64,000 nucleotides of DNA. Source: Microbulbifer sp. VAAF005 (GTDB taxonomy: Bacteria; Pseudomonadota; Gammaproteobacteria; Pseudomonadales; Cellvibrionaceae). Position 1 is the stretch's first letter, and each line of letters opens with the position of its first letter. Where the stretch lies: assembly GCF_030012985.1 (NCBI RefSeq), contig NZ_CP120233.1:1657001-1721000 (forward strand), in the 5' to 3' direction. Position numbers and translations under genes: made by a program. Shown here piece by piece: positions 19,017-29,615 of the stretch. The notes under the pieces were generated by a model. The model worked only from the letters and a program-made list of their open reading frames with translations. It did no database searches and was not told the DNA's origin.

Positions 19017-20393
19017 TCAGACCAGGATCAACCAACTCATTCCCGCTATTATCAGCGATGCCGTCACACTGAGTATCGCGCCCTCTCGAACCATATCCTG
19101 TATACGTACTTTACCGGTTCCATACGCAATCGCATTAGGCGCAGTAGCCACAGGCAGCATAAATGCACAACTGGCACTCATCGCCGCAGGTATCATCAGC
19201 ACCATGGGCTCAAAACCCGCTGAAGTGGCAGCTACAGCTAAAATTGGCATAAGTAGAGTTGCCGTAGCTGTATTACTGGTTATCTCTGTCAGGAAGGTCA
19301 CACTTAGGCATAGAATGACCAACAGCAACCACAGTGGCATCGCCGTCAGGAAAGAAAGACCGTTGCCGAGCATATCGCTCAGGCCGGAACTGGAGAAACC
19401 TTTTGCTAGCGCTATACCACCGGCAAACAGTAATAGCATTCCCCAGGGGATCGTCTCTGCCGTCTGCCAATCGAGCAGGCGCCCTCCCTTACCGTTAGGC
19501 ACTAGAAACATAGCGACAACGGCTGCTAGAGCCACGGTTCCATCACCAGCAGCATCAATACCTATCAATTCGCTCCAACCACCAAACGGTGCATTGCGAG
19601 TAACCCATAGGAGAATTGCCACACCGAAAACCATTAAGGTTCGCTTTTCCTCTTGCCTCCACTCCCCCACTTGAGGGGGCTCAATGTCATTTTTCAGATG
19701 CACATGACGGGTCAGCCAGAGGGCCATTATAGGCAGCGTCACCAAAGCAACTGGGACTCCTATTTTCATCCAACCCAAGAAGCTAAACTCTCGTCCGGTT
19801 ACTTCTTCGTATATTCCCATAAAAATAACATTGGGCGGCGTGCCCAGAGGAGTACCTACCCCACCCAGACTTGCGGCATAGGCAATACCCAGGATCAGGG
19901 CAATACTTAAGCGTTCGTTGTCGATCTTACTGAGAATTGCCAGGGCTATAGGCAGCATCATCAATGTGGTAGCAGTGTTGGAAATCCACATGCTCAGGAA
20001 GCCTGCTGCCAGCATAAATCCGAGCACCAGCCTGCGGCCGCTGGAGACGCCCACAATACGCAACATATACAGGGCAAGGCGCTCGTGGGCCCCACTTTTC
20101 TCCAGGGCCTTGGACAAAATAAAGGCCCCCATCAGCAACAGAATGACATGACTTCCCAAGGAAGCTGCCACCTCCCGATGATCCGCTACTCCAAATAGAG
20201 GCAAGAGGACAAAAGGCACCAGTGACGTTGCGGGGATTGGCAGTGCCTCCGTTATCCACCAAATCACTGTTAACAAGGTAATTGCAGCAGTTACTGCCGG
20301 TAGGTACTGCATTCCCAACGCTGATAAAAAGAAATAGAAGGCCACAGCAAAAAGAGGACCCAGAACTATAAAGCGCTGCCGCGCAATCGACAT
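19017..20393 (-). CDS. SLC13/DASS family sodium-coupled anion transporter
   Basis: A 458-residue inner-membrane protein with about 11-12 hydrophobic helices. It carries the two Ser-Asn-Thr signatures of the family that form the substrate and sodium sites: WISNTATTLMM (first half) and EITSNTATATLLMPI with MLPVATAPNAIAYG (second half). Relatives import dicarboxylates (succinate, citrate) or sulfate with sodium; the exact anion is not readable here. The ATG at 20393 with an upstream GGGGGCAGG is preferred over the TTG four codons earlier. Monocistronic. Confidence 0.85.
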   Translation of the reverse strand: MSIARQRFIVLGPLFAVAFYFFLSALGMQYLPAVTAAITLLTVIWWITEALPIPATSLVPFVLLPLFGVADHREVAASLGSHVILLLMGAFILSKALEKSGAHERLALYMLRIVGVSSGRRLVLGFMLAAGFLSMWISNTATTLMMLPIALAILSKIDNERLSIALILGIAYAASLGGVGTPLGTPPNVIFMGIYEEVTGREFSFLGWMKIGVPVALVTLPIMALWLTRHVHLKNDIEPPQVGEWRQEEKRTLMVFGVAILLWVTRNAPFGGWSELIGIDAAGDGTVALAAVVAMFLVPNGKGGRLLDWQTAETIPWGMLLLFAGGIALAKGFSSSGLSDMLGNGLSFLTAMPLWLLLVILCLSVTFLTEITSNTATATLLMPILAVAATSAGFEPMVLMIPAAMSASCAFMLPVATAPNAIAYGTGKVRIQDMVREGAILSVTASLIIAGMSWLILV

Positions 20394-20789
20394 ACCTGCC
20401 CCCAACTACTCAAGGGTTTAATTTTTATAAGTTTGAATCTTGGGAGGGGTATAAACTCCTCGGTCAAGATGGCCGATAAAAATACAAGAAACTGGTCCTT
20501 TTGCGCAGCTCTTTTTATTCCTAGAGTAAAATTCCCTCATGGAATTGGGTGTTACACCGTTGAATCCCTTAAATAACTGATGTTCAGTGATCAAATAGCA
20601 ATCTATGTAACTGAAGGCATTGCGAGCAGTAGGGTATGTAATCACTTACGCGCACCCAAAAATATGGACATAACTGACTATCAAGACTGAAAAAGTAGCC
20701 CTTTGTACCATCACTTTTGTACATCTCTCTGGCATCCGTCAAACTATCGCCCACAATAGCTAGTAGTAGAATGAGGGCGGAAAGGAATC
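20394..20789. other. promoter-bearing gap, no gene supported
   Basis: A 396-base gap between divergent genes. A minus-strand frame at 20418-20645 has no ribosome site or recognisable domain and is taken as chance. Confidence 0.4.
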
Positions 20790-21386
20790 ATGAGCAATAT
20801 ACCCAACACTGTGGAAGTCCTGGAGAAGCTCCGCTGGAATGCTCACCTGTGCAAACACAGCCACTTCCGAGCCTCCATGAAGGGGCGCAATTTGCATGTG
20901 CTTTGCGGGGTGCCCATCGTTGTCGTCAACCTGTTCCTCGGTTCGCTTTTCTTCTCCCTGATCAATGCAGAGCTGCCTGATTGGACCAAGTGGAGTGGTG
21001 CGGCGCTGGCCCTGCTGGCCGCGCTATTGGGCGGCGTGCAAACTTTCTTCAATTTTAAGAAAAACTATGAGGGACATCGGCAGGTAGGCAACGAGTACCT
21101 GGCAATCGCCAGGGAGTGTGAGCGGCTGATTGCCCTTTACTTCGACGATATCCTGGATCTTGAGCATCTATCCAAGAAGATCTCAGAACTGAATACACGC
21201 TACAGTGAAATCAACCAGCGAGCAGAAGAGTTTATTGTCTCAGATAAGGTATACAGGCAAGCGGTGCATATCCAGAATCAAAAGGCCAACCGAGAGCCCT
21301 CTCTGGTAGAGCAGATGCGTAATCGCCAGGCTGCTGCGCAAAGAGTCGCCGAGGAGGCTCTCGAAATCGCAGAGAGCAGCCACTAA
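20790..21386 (+). CDS. SLATT-type two-helix membrane protein
   Basis: A 198-residue protein. Residues 10-35 are a polar helix with Trp/His and basic residues. Two adjacent transmembrane helices follow (about 38-62, GVPIVVVNLFLGSLFFSLI, and 68-88, GAALALLAALLGGVQTFF). Next is a soluble helical part starting EGHRQVGNEYLAIARECERL, then a long charged coiled-coil-like tail. This order matches SLATT domains (2TM effectors associated with SMODS/SLOG nucleotide-signalling systems), thought to form pores in anti-phage defence. No nucleotide cyclase, SLOG or reverse transcriptase partner is adjacent, so it is a stand-alone copy. An AAAGGAATC ribosome site precedes the ATG. The family call rests on topology and pattern. 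Confidence 0.65.
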   Translation: MSNIPNTVEVLEKLRWNAHLCKHSHFRASMKGRNLHVLCGVPIVVVNLFLGSLFFSLINAELPDWTKWSGAALALLAALLGGVQTFFNFKKNYEGHRQVGNEYLAIARECERLIALYFDDILDLEHLSKKISELNTRYSEINQRAEEFIVSDKVYRQAVHIQNQKANREPSLVEQMRNRQAAAQRVAEEALEIAESSH

Positions 21387-21414
21387 CTACCCCATCAATA
21401 CCGCAGTACTTTCC

Positions 21415-21436
21415 TGGGGAAGTGGTAACTTCCCCA
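21415..21436 (+). terminator. perfect hairpin between the SLATT and methyltransferase genes
   Basis: TGGGGAAGT / ACTTCCCCA with a GGTA loop forms a perfect 9-bp stem but lacks a T-run. It lies 29 bases after the SLATT stop and would occlude the alternative GTG start at 21422 of the next gene. Confidence 0.55.
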
Positions 21437-21460
21437 CTTCCTATAGTAACAAACCGAAAA

Positions 21461-21961
21461 ATGCAGACAGATCACAGTAGTCATCAACCCAGCACAGACA
21501 CTTACCCATTATGCTATTTAGCCACCGATATCGGTACACCGAGCAATGTCGGCGGCCTATTTCGTATCGCAGATGCACTCGGCGTAGAGAAAATTTATTT
21601 AACTGGTGAAAGCCTGGTTCCACCTAATTCCAAAATTCGGAAAGTTTCCCGGTCTACAGAAAAGTACGTTCCCTACGAATATCATTCATCTGCAGTCAAT
21701 ATCGCGCAAACCTTAAAAAATAAGGGCTATCGATTAATTTGCCTGGAGATTGCCTCAAATAGCGTCGAACTCAAAGATACCCCCGTTTCCAAAGGGAATA
21801 AAATATGTTTGGTATTGGGTTCTGAAAAGGATGGGGTCAACCCCGAACTTCTGGAACTGGCAGATGCTGTGGTACACATACCTATGCAGGGTATCAATTC
21901 CTCAATGAATGTTACTTCCGCCTGCGCTATAGCGACCTATGCTTTGCTGGAAAAAATTTAA
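21461..21961 (+). CDS. TrmH/SpoU-family RNA 2'-O-methyltransferase
   Basis: A 166-residue SPOUT enzyme. The family motifs appear in order: motif 1 TDIGTPSNVGGLFRIADALG (near residues 20-40), motif 2 LVLGSEKDGVNPELL (near 120) and motif 3 IPMQGINSSMNVTSACAIA (near 143), which make the deep trefoil knot that binds SAM. Its short length, with no N-terminal ribosome-protein-like domain, fits tRNA rather than 23S rRNA enzymes, but the target base is not readable. A GTG at 21422 would add 13 codons but lies inside a hairpin, so the ATG is preferred; its ribosome site is poor. It converges on the aldo/keto reductase gene with a four-base overlap. Confidence 0.8.
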   Translation: MQTDHSSHQPSTDTYPLCYLATDIGTPSNVGGLFRIADALGVEKIYLTGESLVPPNSKIRKVSRSTEKYVPYEYHSSAVNIAQTLKNKGYRLICLEIASNSVELKDTPVSKGNKICLVLGSEKDGVNPELLELADAVVHIPMQGINSSMNVTSACAIATYALLEKI

Positions 21962-22842
21962 TCGGGCACTTTGACCATTATATTTTTCTGATTAACATAG
22001 TCGGGATCACCGCCCAACCTTTTATTGCAGTTCAATCCATTAATTGCCTGGATCTCCGCATTGCTCAAATTAAAATCAGATAATAAGAAGTTATTGCGAA
22101 TGTGATCCAGGCTTTCCGCCTTGGGAATAACTATGCGATGCTGCTGGATATTCCACTTAAGGATAACCTGCCCCGAAGTCACCCCGTGATTTTGCGCAAT
22201 ATCCACAATTACTGGATCTATGAGAGGTTTTTCATGAGCCTCGACACCGCTCCATGTAGATCCCGACCCCAAAGGGGACCAGCTGCAAATCGCAATTTTA
22301 TGGAACTGGCAATAATCGACTAAAGGCTGCTGAGTGAAGTAGGGATGCAGTTCAATTTGATTACAAACTGGGCGCACTTCCGAGAAAGTCGCCAGTTGTT
22401 CAATATCAGATTTACGAAAGTTTGATACCCCCAGGGCCCGCACTTTTTTCTGCTGGTAAAGCGCCTCCATTGCACCCCAGGTCTCCCGGGTATAGGCCGG
22501 CATAGGCCAATGGATCAGATATAGGTCCAGGTATTCCAGCTGCAATCGCTCCAGGCTACGGGCAAATGCATCGTGAGTTTTATTGGTTCCCTGCTCCGTA
22601 TCCCAAACTTTACTGGTAATAAAAAGCTCTTCCCTCGCTAGGCCGGATTCTTTGATCGCTCTTCCCAGAGCTCGCTCATTTCCGTAGACCGATCCTGTGT
22701 CAAAATGACGGTATCCCACAGACATGGCTTTCAAAATAACTTCTGTTACATACTCATCATCCTGCTGCCAGCTGCCAATCGCAGCCATTCCCATACCGAG
22801 CTGAGGTATCTCTACACCGTTATTCAATTCGAGAAAATACAT
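21958..22842 (-). CDS. aldo/keto reductase (diketogluconate reductase-like)
   Basis: A 294-residue NADPH-dependent carbonyl reductase of the (beta/alpha)8 AKR superfamily. The catalytic tetrad is visible: Asp and Tyr in HFDTGSVYGNERALG (about 45-58), Lys in LFITSKVW (about 75) and His in YLDLYLIHWPMP (about 108). NADPH-contact segments are ICSWSPLGSG and VIPKAESLDHIRNN. The set is closest to the AKR5 group (2,5-diketo-D-gluconate/methylglyoxal reductases). The ATG at 22842 has an AAGGA eight bases upstream and is preferred over the TTG two codons earlier. Cellular role open. Confidence 0.85.
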   Translation of the reverse strand: MYFLELNNGVEIPQLGMGMAAIGSWQQDDEYVTEVILKAMSVGYRHFDTGSVYGNERALGRAIKESGLAREELFITSKVWDTEQGTNKTHDAFARSLERLQLEYLDLYLIHWPMPAYTRETWGAMEALYQQKKVRALGVSNFRKSDIEQLATFSEVRPVCNQIELHPYFTQQPLVDYCQFHKIAICSWSPLGSGSTWSGVEAHEKPLIDPVIVDIAQNHGVTSGQVILKWNIQQHRIVIPKAESLDHIRNNFLLSDFNLSNAEIQAINGLNCNKRLGGDPDYVNQKNIMVKVPD

Positions 22843-23045
22843 AATCAATATCCTTTCAGACTACTGAGCGGTAAATCAGCAAGGACCAAGAGGGAATATA
22901 ACCGGGGTCACATTTATTTCGCTGAGTGTAGGCCGAACAGAAGTCAACGCGTAGAAAACAGCGAACACACGCCAACTCCTGACTGCTAATCACTCACCAC
23001 GCAATAAAAAGAAACTAATTTTCTAAGTTCAGTGAATATAAGCGA

Positions 23046-23369
23046 TTATTTTGGAGGAAGTGAACCCGCAAATACCGCTCCACGACTGACCCAGTTATCC
23101 AAATCCTCTGCGACAGCATCTTCTTCCACATATACCATGCCTTTTAAGGGGCGCCCAGTGTAATCCATAGGCCGTGTATAGCGTTCGGCTAACGCAGTTT
23201 GATACTCATCAGGCCCAACCCGGACCATCAACTCCTCTCCAACAACCCCACAGGCCATATTGCCATTCAACATAAAAGCGAGACCTCCAAACATCTGCTT
23301 TTCACTGAGGCCTTCATTTCCCTGAAGTAATTTGCGCACTTTTTCAGCCAGAGTTTCGCTGTACGCCAT
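23046..23369 (-). CDS. TfoX N-terminal domain protein
   Basis: A 107-residue protein consisting almost only of a TfoX-N domain: KQMFGGLAFMLNGNMACGV near residues 26-44, VRVGPDEY near 50 and a GMVYVEEDAVAEDLDNWV end. It lacks the C-terminal domain of the competence regulator TfoX, so a competence role should not be assumed; such single-domain proteins are common and uncharacterised. The frame runs 62 codons further upstream, but GGAGAAAACT just before the ATG at 23369 fixes the start. Confidence 0.8.
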   Translation of the reverse strand: MAYSETLAEKVRKLLQGNEGLSEKQMFGGLAFMLNGNMACGVVGEELMVRVGPDEYQTALAERYTRPMDYTGRPLKGMVYVEEDAVAEDLDNWVSRGAVFAGSLPPK

Positions 23370-23686
23370 AGTTTTCTCCTTAATCACTTTTACCAGGCAG
23401 GAATACCCCCTCAGAAACTGCTTTTTTCTGAAAAGGTTAAAAACGATGAAATTTGAAAAGAATCGAGCGGAATTAAATGTGAACCCTAATCCCAGCAAGA
23501 CATTGGATGGAGCAATGAGCAAGTAAACTGCAAATACAACAGATAACTGCACCATAGCAAAAACGTTATTTCGAATAATCGTTTAAGTATAGCAGTAGCT
23601 GAAGTTTCTACTTTAAGGAAGGGAAAAAATACGCCAGGAAATGAAAGGGCTGAAAAATATTACAGAAATATTTCTATTTTTACTAA

Positions 23687-23720
23687 AGATTGTGGTGACC
23701 TGAAACGGCCACCACAATCT
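23687..23720 (-). terminator. terminator hairpin after purL
   Basis: AGATTGTGGTG (23687-23697) pairs perfectly with CACCACAATCT (23710-23720); on the minus strand TTTAGT follows. It lies about 43 bases past the purL stop. Confidence 0.65.
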
Positions 23721-23729
23721 TTACGCGTA

Positions 23730-23750
23730 CCTCGGCAGGCAAAGCCGAGG
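23730..23750 (-). terminator. second hairpin between purL stop and its terminator
   Basis: CCTCGGC / GCCGAGG with a seven-base loop, 13 bases past the purL stop and without a T-run. It probably protects the 3' end or helps termination together with the following hairpin. Confidence 0.45.
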
Positions 23751-23762
23751 GAATGGCCTGTC

Positions 23763-26700
23763 TTAGTCGACAAACACCCGCGCGTTGCGGAACAAGCGCA
23801 TCCAGCCGGAATCCTCTTTCCACTCATCTGGATGCCAGCTATTGCTGACAGCTCGAGCAACACGCTCAGGATGCGGCATCATAATAGTCACGCGGCCATC
23901 CTCAGAACTCAGGGAGGTAATACCATTTACCGAGCCGTTGGGGTTGGCCGGATAAGTTTGGGTGATTTCCCCTTTGTTATTCAGGTAGCGCATCGCGATA
24001 GTGCCGGAAGCTTCACACTTCTCCAGCGCCTGCTGGTCAGCAAACTCCACTCGCCCCTCACCATGAGCAACGGCAACCGGCATGTAAGTACCCGCCATAC
24101 CTTTAAACAACACGGAAGGTGAGTCCTCAATGCCCACCAGTGCGAAGCGCGCTTCATACTGCTCAGAGAGGTTGCGCACAAAGCGCGGCCAGTGATCAGC
24201 ACCTGGAATCAGCTCTTTGATCACTGAGAACATCTGGCAACCGTTACACACCCCCAAGCCGAAGGTATCGTTGCGATTGAAGAAGCCCTCAAACTGATCG
24301 CGGGCACGATCGTTAAACAGGATGGTTTTAGCCCACCCCTCACCAGCACCTAGTACGTCTCCGTAAGAGAAGCCACCACAGCCCACCAAACCTTTGAACT
24401 CATCCAACGCTACACGGCCAGACAGGATGTCACTCATATGTACGTCGACAGCGTTAAAGCCAGCGCGGTGGAAAGAGTGCGCCATTTCCACTTGGCTGTT
24501 CACACCCTGCTCTCGCAGTACAGCAACTTTCGGGCGAACACCTTTAGCGATATAGGGTGCGCTGATATCGTCGTTGATATCGAACGTGAGGTTTACTGTC
24601 AGGCCCGGGTCTTCTTTGGCGATTGCAGCAAATTCCTGCTCGGCGCACTCGGCGTTATCGCGCAGGGATTGGATACGGAAGCTGGTCTCTGACCAGATCT
24701 GCTGCAATTCAGCGCGAGAGCGCTTGAAGATTTCAACACCGTTATTGGTGATGCACAGGTGTTCGTTATTGTTCAGGTAACCGATCTTGTGGGTGGGTAC
24801 ACCCACAGCGGCAAAGCGCTGTACCAGCATATCCGCTTCACAGGCGGGAACCTGCAATACCGCACCCAACTCTTCACTGAACAGCGCCGCAATCGGGTCT
24901 TCACCCAATTCGTAGATTTCCACATCCATACCCACGCGGCCGGCAAAGCCCATTTCCGCCAAGGTTGTAAACAGACCGCCGTCAGCGCGGTCGTGGTAGG
25001 CCATGATCAGGTCTTCATTCAGAGCCTGCTGTACCACCTCGAAGAAACCTTTCAGCTTCTTGGCATCGTCCAGGTCTGCGGGCTTGTCACCCAGCTCGTT
25101 GTAGACCTGCGCCAGACAGGAGCCGCCCAAGCGATTTTTGCCGGCACCCAGATCGATAAACAGTAACTCACTCTCACCTTTATCGGTGCGCAGCTGCGGT
25201 GTCACTGTCTTGCGGACATCAGTTACCGGAGTAAAGGCAGAAATTACCAGAGACAGCGGTGCAGTAACCGATTTCTGCTCGCCCTCTTCCTCCCAGGCAG
25301 TGCGCATAGACATGGAGTCTTTGCCCACCGGGATGGTAATGCCCAATTCAGGACACAACTCCATACCCACCGCTTCTACGGTTCGATAAAGTTTTTCCTC
25401 TTCACCCGGATGGCCCGCTGCACACATCCAGTTGGCGGAGAGTTTGATATCGGACAGTTGCTTCACTGGGGTACAGGCGATATTGGTAATTGCCTCACCC
25501 ACTGCCAGGCGGCCCGAGGCCGGTGCATCCAGCAATGCCACCGGGGTGCGCTCACCCATAGACATGGCTTCGCCGGCGTAGCTGTCATAGGCAACGGTAG
25601 TTACCGCGCAATCGGCCACCGGCACCTGCCAGGGACCGACCATCTGATCGCGGGAAACCTGACCGGTTACAGTGCGGTCACCGATAGTGATCAGGAAACT
25701 CTTGCTAGCCACTGTGGGCAGGCGCAGCACCCGCTCAGCCGCTTCATTCAGGTCGATATCTGCTGTGGAAAATGCCTTATTTTCCACCTGGCGAGTTTCT
25801 GCTTCACGGTGCATGCGCGGCGGCTTGCCAAACAACACCGACATCGGCAGGTCCACAGGCTTGGATTCAAACTTCTTGTCATTTAACAGCAGGTGCTTGT
25901 CTTCGGTAGCTTCACCGACAACGGCGTAAGGCGCGCGCTCGCGCTCACAGATTTTCTCGAAGCGCTCCAGGTCTTCCGGCATAACCGCCAGTACATAGCG
26001 CTCCTGGGATTCGTTACACCAGATTTCCAGCGGGCTCATACCCGGCTCATCACAGGGCACATTGCGCAGTTCAAAATTACCGCCGGTACCGCCATCTTTC
26101 ACTAGCTCGGGGAAAGCATTGGACAAACCGCCCGCACCCACATCGTGGATAAAGGCAATGGGATTGCTCTCACCCAGCTGCCAACACTGGTCGATCACCT
26201 CTTGGCAGCGACGCTCGATTTCCGGATTTTGGCGCTGTACTGAAGCGAAATCCAGATCTTCAGAACTGGAGCCGCTGGCCATACTGGAGGCTGCACCGCC
26301 ACCGAGGCCAATCAACATGGCCGGGCCACCCAGCACTACCAGTTTGGCGCCAGGGGAAAACTCGGGCTTGTCTACATGCTCTTCGCGGATATTGCCGTAA
26401 CCACCAGCCAACATGATCGGCTTGTGATAGCCGCGACGCTCGCCATCGAAATTTTCTTCAAAGGTACGGAAGTAACCGCAGATATTCGGGCGGCCAAACT
26501 CATTATTAAATGCTGCACCACCGATCGGGCCTTCGATCATAATATCCAGAGCGGTAACAATACGCTCAGGCTTGCCATAGTTGGCTTCCCAAGGCTGCTC
26601 CCAGCCGGGAATACGCAAATTGGAAACCGTAAAACCGGTCAGGCCCACTTTCGGTTTGGAGCCACGGCCAACTGCACCTTCATCACGAATTTCACCACCG

Positions 26701-27629
26701 GCCCCGGTTCCAGCACCGGAGAAAGGAGCAATCGCGGTAGGGTGATTGTGGGTTTCCACTTTCATCAGCAGATGAATAGCTTCAGTGCTGAAACCGTATT
26801 CTTTGGTCTCGGGGTCTGGGTAGAAACGCCCCGCTTCGCTACCAGTAACGACGGCTGCATTATCCGCATAGGCGGACAACACATTGTCACCACCCTTCTG
26901 GTAGGTATTCTTGATCATGCCGAACAGGGAGTGCGGCATTTCTTCGCCGTCGATGGTCCAGGAGGCATTGAAGATCTTATGGCGGCAGTGCTCGGAGTTT
27001 GCCTGGGCAAACATCATCAGCTCTACATCTGTGGGATTGCGCTCCAGCTCTTGGAAACTGGTGAGCAGGTAATCAATCTCATCTTCGGCCAAGGCCAAGC
27101 CCAAGGTGACATTGGCATCTTCCAGAGCTTCGCGACCGCCCTCGAGAATATCCACACCGCGCAACGGGCGCGGCGCTTCTTCCACAAATAATTGCTCAGC
27201 TTTAGCAAAATCGGTGAATACCGCTTCAACCATACGATCGTGTAAGCGGGAGGCCAGCACAAGGCGTTCAGCTTCAGTTAACTCGACACCGGTAACGTAG
27301 TAGGCGATGCCACGCTCCAGGCGATGAACTTTGTTCAGGCCAGTGTTATGCGCAATATCAGTAGCCTTGGAAGACCAGGGAGAAATTGTGCCCGGACGCG
27401 GCACTACCAGGATCAACTCGCCTTTCGGCTCGTGCTTTTCCTCGGTTGGGCCGTATTGGAGCAGTCGCTCCAGCAGGGCCATCTCCTGGTTATCCAGTGA
27501 GTCGCTGTCTGCAAAGTGAACGAACTCAGCGTAGAGATCGTCGATGGTCGGTTGCAGCGCGCGCAGTTGATTGAGCAGGTTTTTATGGCGGAATTTCGAC
27601 AGTGCAGGAGCACCACGCAGAACTAACAT
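23763..27629 (-). CDS. purL: phosphoribosylformylglycinamidine synthase
   Basis: A 1288-residue protein, the usual size for the large proteobacterial PurL (E. coli about 1295). It converts FGAR plus glutamine and ATP to FGAM in purine synthesis. Order: N-terminal PurS-like part; two AIRS/PurM-like halves with [30 protein letters not shown] and [13 protein letters not shown] segments; then a C-terminal class I glutamine amidotransferase with nucleophile Cys in [12 protein letters not shown] and His/Glu in MMPHPERV. The frame extends 45 codons upstream, but that part does not resemble Pur[15 protein letters not shown] at 27629 matches the family start. Purine-repressor control cannot be shown: no clear PurR palindrome was seen. 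Confidence 0.97.
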   Translation of the reverse strand: MLVLRGAPALSKFRHKNLLNQLRALQPTIDDLYAEFVHFADSDSLDNQEMALLERLLQYGPTEEKHEPKGELILVVPRPGTISPWSSKATDIAHNTGLNKVHRLERGIAYYVTGVELTEAERLVLASRLHDRMVEAVFTDFAKAEQLFVEEAPRPLRGVDILEGGREALEDANVTLGLALAEDEIDYLLTSFQELERNPTDVELMMFAQANSEHCRHKIFNASWTIDGEEMPHSLFGMIKNTYQKGGDNVLSAYADNAAVVTGSEAGRFYPDPETKEYGFSTEAIHLLMKVETHNHPTAIAPFSGAGTGAGGEIRDEGAVGRGSKPKVGLTGFTVSNLRIPGWEQPWEANYGKPERIVTALDIMIEGPIGGAAFNNEFGRPNICGYFRTFEENFDGERRGYHKPIMLAGGYGNIREEHVDKPEFSPGAKLVVLGGPAMLIGLGGGAASSMASGSSSEDLDFASVQRQNPEIERRCQEVIDQCWQLGESNPIAFIHDVGAGGLSNAFPELVKDGGTGGNFELRNVPCDEPGMSPLEIWCNESQERYVLAVMPEDLERFEKICERERAPYAVVGEATEDKHLLLNDKKFESKPVDLPMSVLFGKPPRMHREAETRQVENKAFSTADIDLNEAAERVLRLPTVASKSFLITIGDRTVTGQVSRDQMVGPWQVPVADCAVTTVAYDSYAGEAMSMGERTPVALLDAPASGRLAVGEAITNIACTPVKQLSDIKLSANWMCAAGHPGEEEKLYRTVEAVGMELCPELGITIPVGKDSMSMRTAWEEEGEQKSVTAPLSLVISAFTPVTDVRKTVTPQLRTDKGESELLFIDLGAGKNRLGGSCLAQVYNELGDKPADLDDAKKLKGFFEVVQQALNEDLIMAYHDRADGGLFTTLAEMGFAGRVGMDVEIYELGEDPIAALFSEELGAVLQVPACEADMLVQRFAAVGVPTHKIGYLNNNEHLCITNNGVEIFKRSRAELQQIWSETSFRIQSLRDNAECAEQEFAAIAKEDPGLTVNLTFDINDDISAPYIAKGVRPKVAVLREQGVNSQVEMAHSFHRAGFNAVDVHMSDILSGRVALDEFKGLVGCGGFSYGDVLGAGEGWAKTILFNDRARDQFEGFFNRNDTFGLGVCNGCQMFSVIKELIPGADHWPRFVRNLSEQYEARFALVGIEDSPSVLFKGMAGTYMPVAVAHGEGRVEFADQQALEKCEASGTIAMRYLNNKGEITQTYPANPNGSVNGITSLSSEDGRVTIMMPHPERVARAVSNSWHPDEWKEDSGWMRLFRNARVFVD

Positions 27630-28042
27630 TGCGGGAGATAGCCTCTTGTCTAAATGAGAAAGATTGCGCGAATGGGATTTCGCACAAGGCCCCGGAAATT
27701 TGAGAGGCGCAATTGTACCTGAAGCATCGCTACTCCAACACACCCGCCCGACACTTGGATACACATGAACTAATTAGTGATCTGAATGTTCAAAAGACCA
27801 GCAGAATTACCTGCAAATAAATCAGTTTTGCGCCAAAGTTAGGGCTACCTACCTAAGTCTGTAATGCTTTGCAAGCGTGCAGATCACAGTGTTCAAAAGA
27901 CAAACTGGGCAGATTGTCGTCAAATAATGTAAAATTGGCTGACTGCGTCAAATTTTGCCCTCGTATTTGAGAGCGAAATCGACATACAGGGCCTTAGGCA
28001 CAACAGCAAATAAACCAACGGACTAGCTAGAGGGGACAGCCT
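27630..28042. other. divergent promoter region purL / mltF
   Basis: This 413-base gap lies between two divergent genes and must carry both promoters. No gene or strong hairpin is seen, and no promoter could be placed with confidence. Confidence 0.45.
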
Positions 28043-29521
28043 ATGATGATGAAAAGCCGTATGCTGCGCTACGTCCGCCGTGTGTGCAAAGGGATCGCCC
28101 TGTCCTGCTGTGCCTCCCTGCTGGTTGCCAGTAAAGCACCGAATACTCTCGAGCGTGTCAAAGCCTCCGGTGAATTGGTTGTACTTTCACAAAATGGCCC
28201 CACCACTTATTACGAAGACGCCTCCGGCAACCCGACGGGCTTTGAATACGGCATGCTGCGTGCATTTGCTGAAGAGCTGGGGGTGAAATTGGTAATTCGC
28301 GACGTGCACGATCTGGACGAAATGTTCAATCAGCTGCGCGACCCGGAGGGTGGTGCGCACTTCGCGGCTGCCGGCCTCACGGTAACTCCAGAGCGTCGCG
28401 AACAAGTCCGCTTTACCCCATCCTATTTTGAGATTCGCCAACAGGTTATCTACCGAGTTGGCGAACAGCGGCCGCGCAAAACTAGCGATCTCGAAGGAAA
28501 AAAGGTCGCCGTCATTGCCGGCAGTGCTCACGCAGAAGAAATGAAGAAACTCTCCGCCCGCTATACCGAGTTGGATTGGGAGGAAGTTTCCGACGTGGAC
28601 GCCATGGAATTGGTAGAGATGGTACAGGAAGGAAAATACAATTATGCAATTGTAGATTCCAACGCCTACGCAGTTCACCGTGGCCTCTACCCCAATACTG
28701 CGATTGCCTTTAACCTCACCCAATTTCAACCGGTTTCCTGGGCCTTCCCGCAAAGTGATGACGACAGCCTCTATCGCAGTGCACGCCGCTTTATGTTGCG
28801 CGCCAATACCAATGGCATGATTGCCCAGTTGCGGGAAGAATTTTTCGGCCACGTCAGCGACCTAAATGTGGGCGGCGCCAAGGCCTTTGCCAAGCGCAGC
28901 CGTGAGCGCCTGCCCCAGTGGCGCGGCACCATGCAAAAGGTTGCCGGCCAATATAATCTCGATTGGCACTTACTCGCGGCCCTCAGCTACCAGGAATCCT
29001 ATTGGAATCCGCGCGCCCGCTCTCGCACCGGTGTACGAGGCCTGATGATGCTGACTCTGAACACCGCAAAAGATCTCGGTGTAAACCGCCTAAACCCCGA
29101 AGAGAGCATTGAGGGTGGTGCCCGCTATATCGTACAAATCCGCAACAAACTGCCGGATCGCATTCGCGAGCCCGACAGAACCTGGATGGCTCTGGCTGCC
29201 TACAACGTAGGCTATGGCCACCTTGAAGATGCCCGAGTACTGACAGAGCGAATGGGCGGCAATCCGGATCTGTGGCCCGATGTGCGCGAACACCTGCCCC
29301 TTCTGGCCAAGCGCCAGTATTACAAAACTACCAAGCACGGCTATGCCCGGGGCTGGGAGCCGGTAACCTATGTACAGAATATCCGCCACTACCAAGCCCT
29401 GCTGAGCTGGAGTAGCCGCATCGAGGAACAGCGCCTGGCTGCAGCCAATGATGATAACGGTGGAATACTTGCCGAGAACAGCCCAGTTAAATCCGAAGCC
29501 AGCGCCGCCCCTGCTCTCTGA
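28043..29521 (+). CDS. mltF: membrane-bound lytic murein transglycosylase F
   Basis: A 492-residue periplasmic enzyme anchored by an N-terminal hydrophobic segment (about 14-30). Residues about 38-270 are a solute-binding-protein (SBP_bac_3) domain (GELVVLSQNGPTTYY, GFEYGMLRAFAEELGV), the regulatory module of MltF. The C-terminal SLT domain (about 295-460) has the catalytic Glu in LAALSYQESYWNP and the GVRGLMMLT and AAYNVGYGH motifs. It cuts the glycan strand of peptidoglycan to 1,6-anhydro ends. It is divergent from purL, a conserved neighbour pair in gammaproteobacteria. A GGCCAG/CTGGCC hairpin at 29532-29549 without a T-run may end it. Confidence 0.95.
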   Translation: MMMKSRMLRYVRRVCKGIALSCCASLLVASKAPNTLERVKASGELVVLSQNGPTTYYEDASGNPTGFEYGMLRAFAEELGVKLVIRDVHDLDEMFNQLRDPEGGAHFAAAGLTVTPERREQVRFTPSYFEIRQQVIYRVGEQRPRKTSDLEGKKVAVIAGSAHAEEMKKLSARYTELDWEEVSDVDAMELVEMVQEGKYNYAIVDSNAYAVHRGLYPNTAIAFNLTQFQPVSWAFPQSDDDSLYRSARRFMLRANTNGMIAQLREEFFGHVSDLNVGGAKAFAKRSRERLPQWRGTMQKVAGQYNLDWHLLAALSYQESYWNPRARSRTGVRGLMMLTLNTAKDLGVNRLNPEESIEGGARYIVQIRNKLPDRIREPDRTWMALAAYNVGYGHLEDARVLTERMGGNPDLWPDVREHLPLLAKRQYYKTTKHGYARGWEPVTYVQNIRHYQALLSWSSRIEEQRLAAANDDNGGILAENSPVKSEASAAPAL

Positions 29522-29615
29522 TCCCCTTCTAGGCCAGCTTAGCCTGGCCGAAGAAAGCCCCAAATATCTCCACCTTAATCTATATTCATCTGGTCCCGGT
29601 TAGAGTGCCTGAGCG

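Noticed and set aside
20418..20645. 75-codon minus-strand frame between transporter and SLATT genes
   Set aside because: No ribosome site, no domain; lies in a promoter gap.
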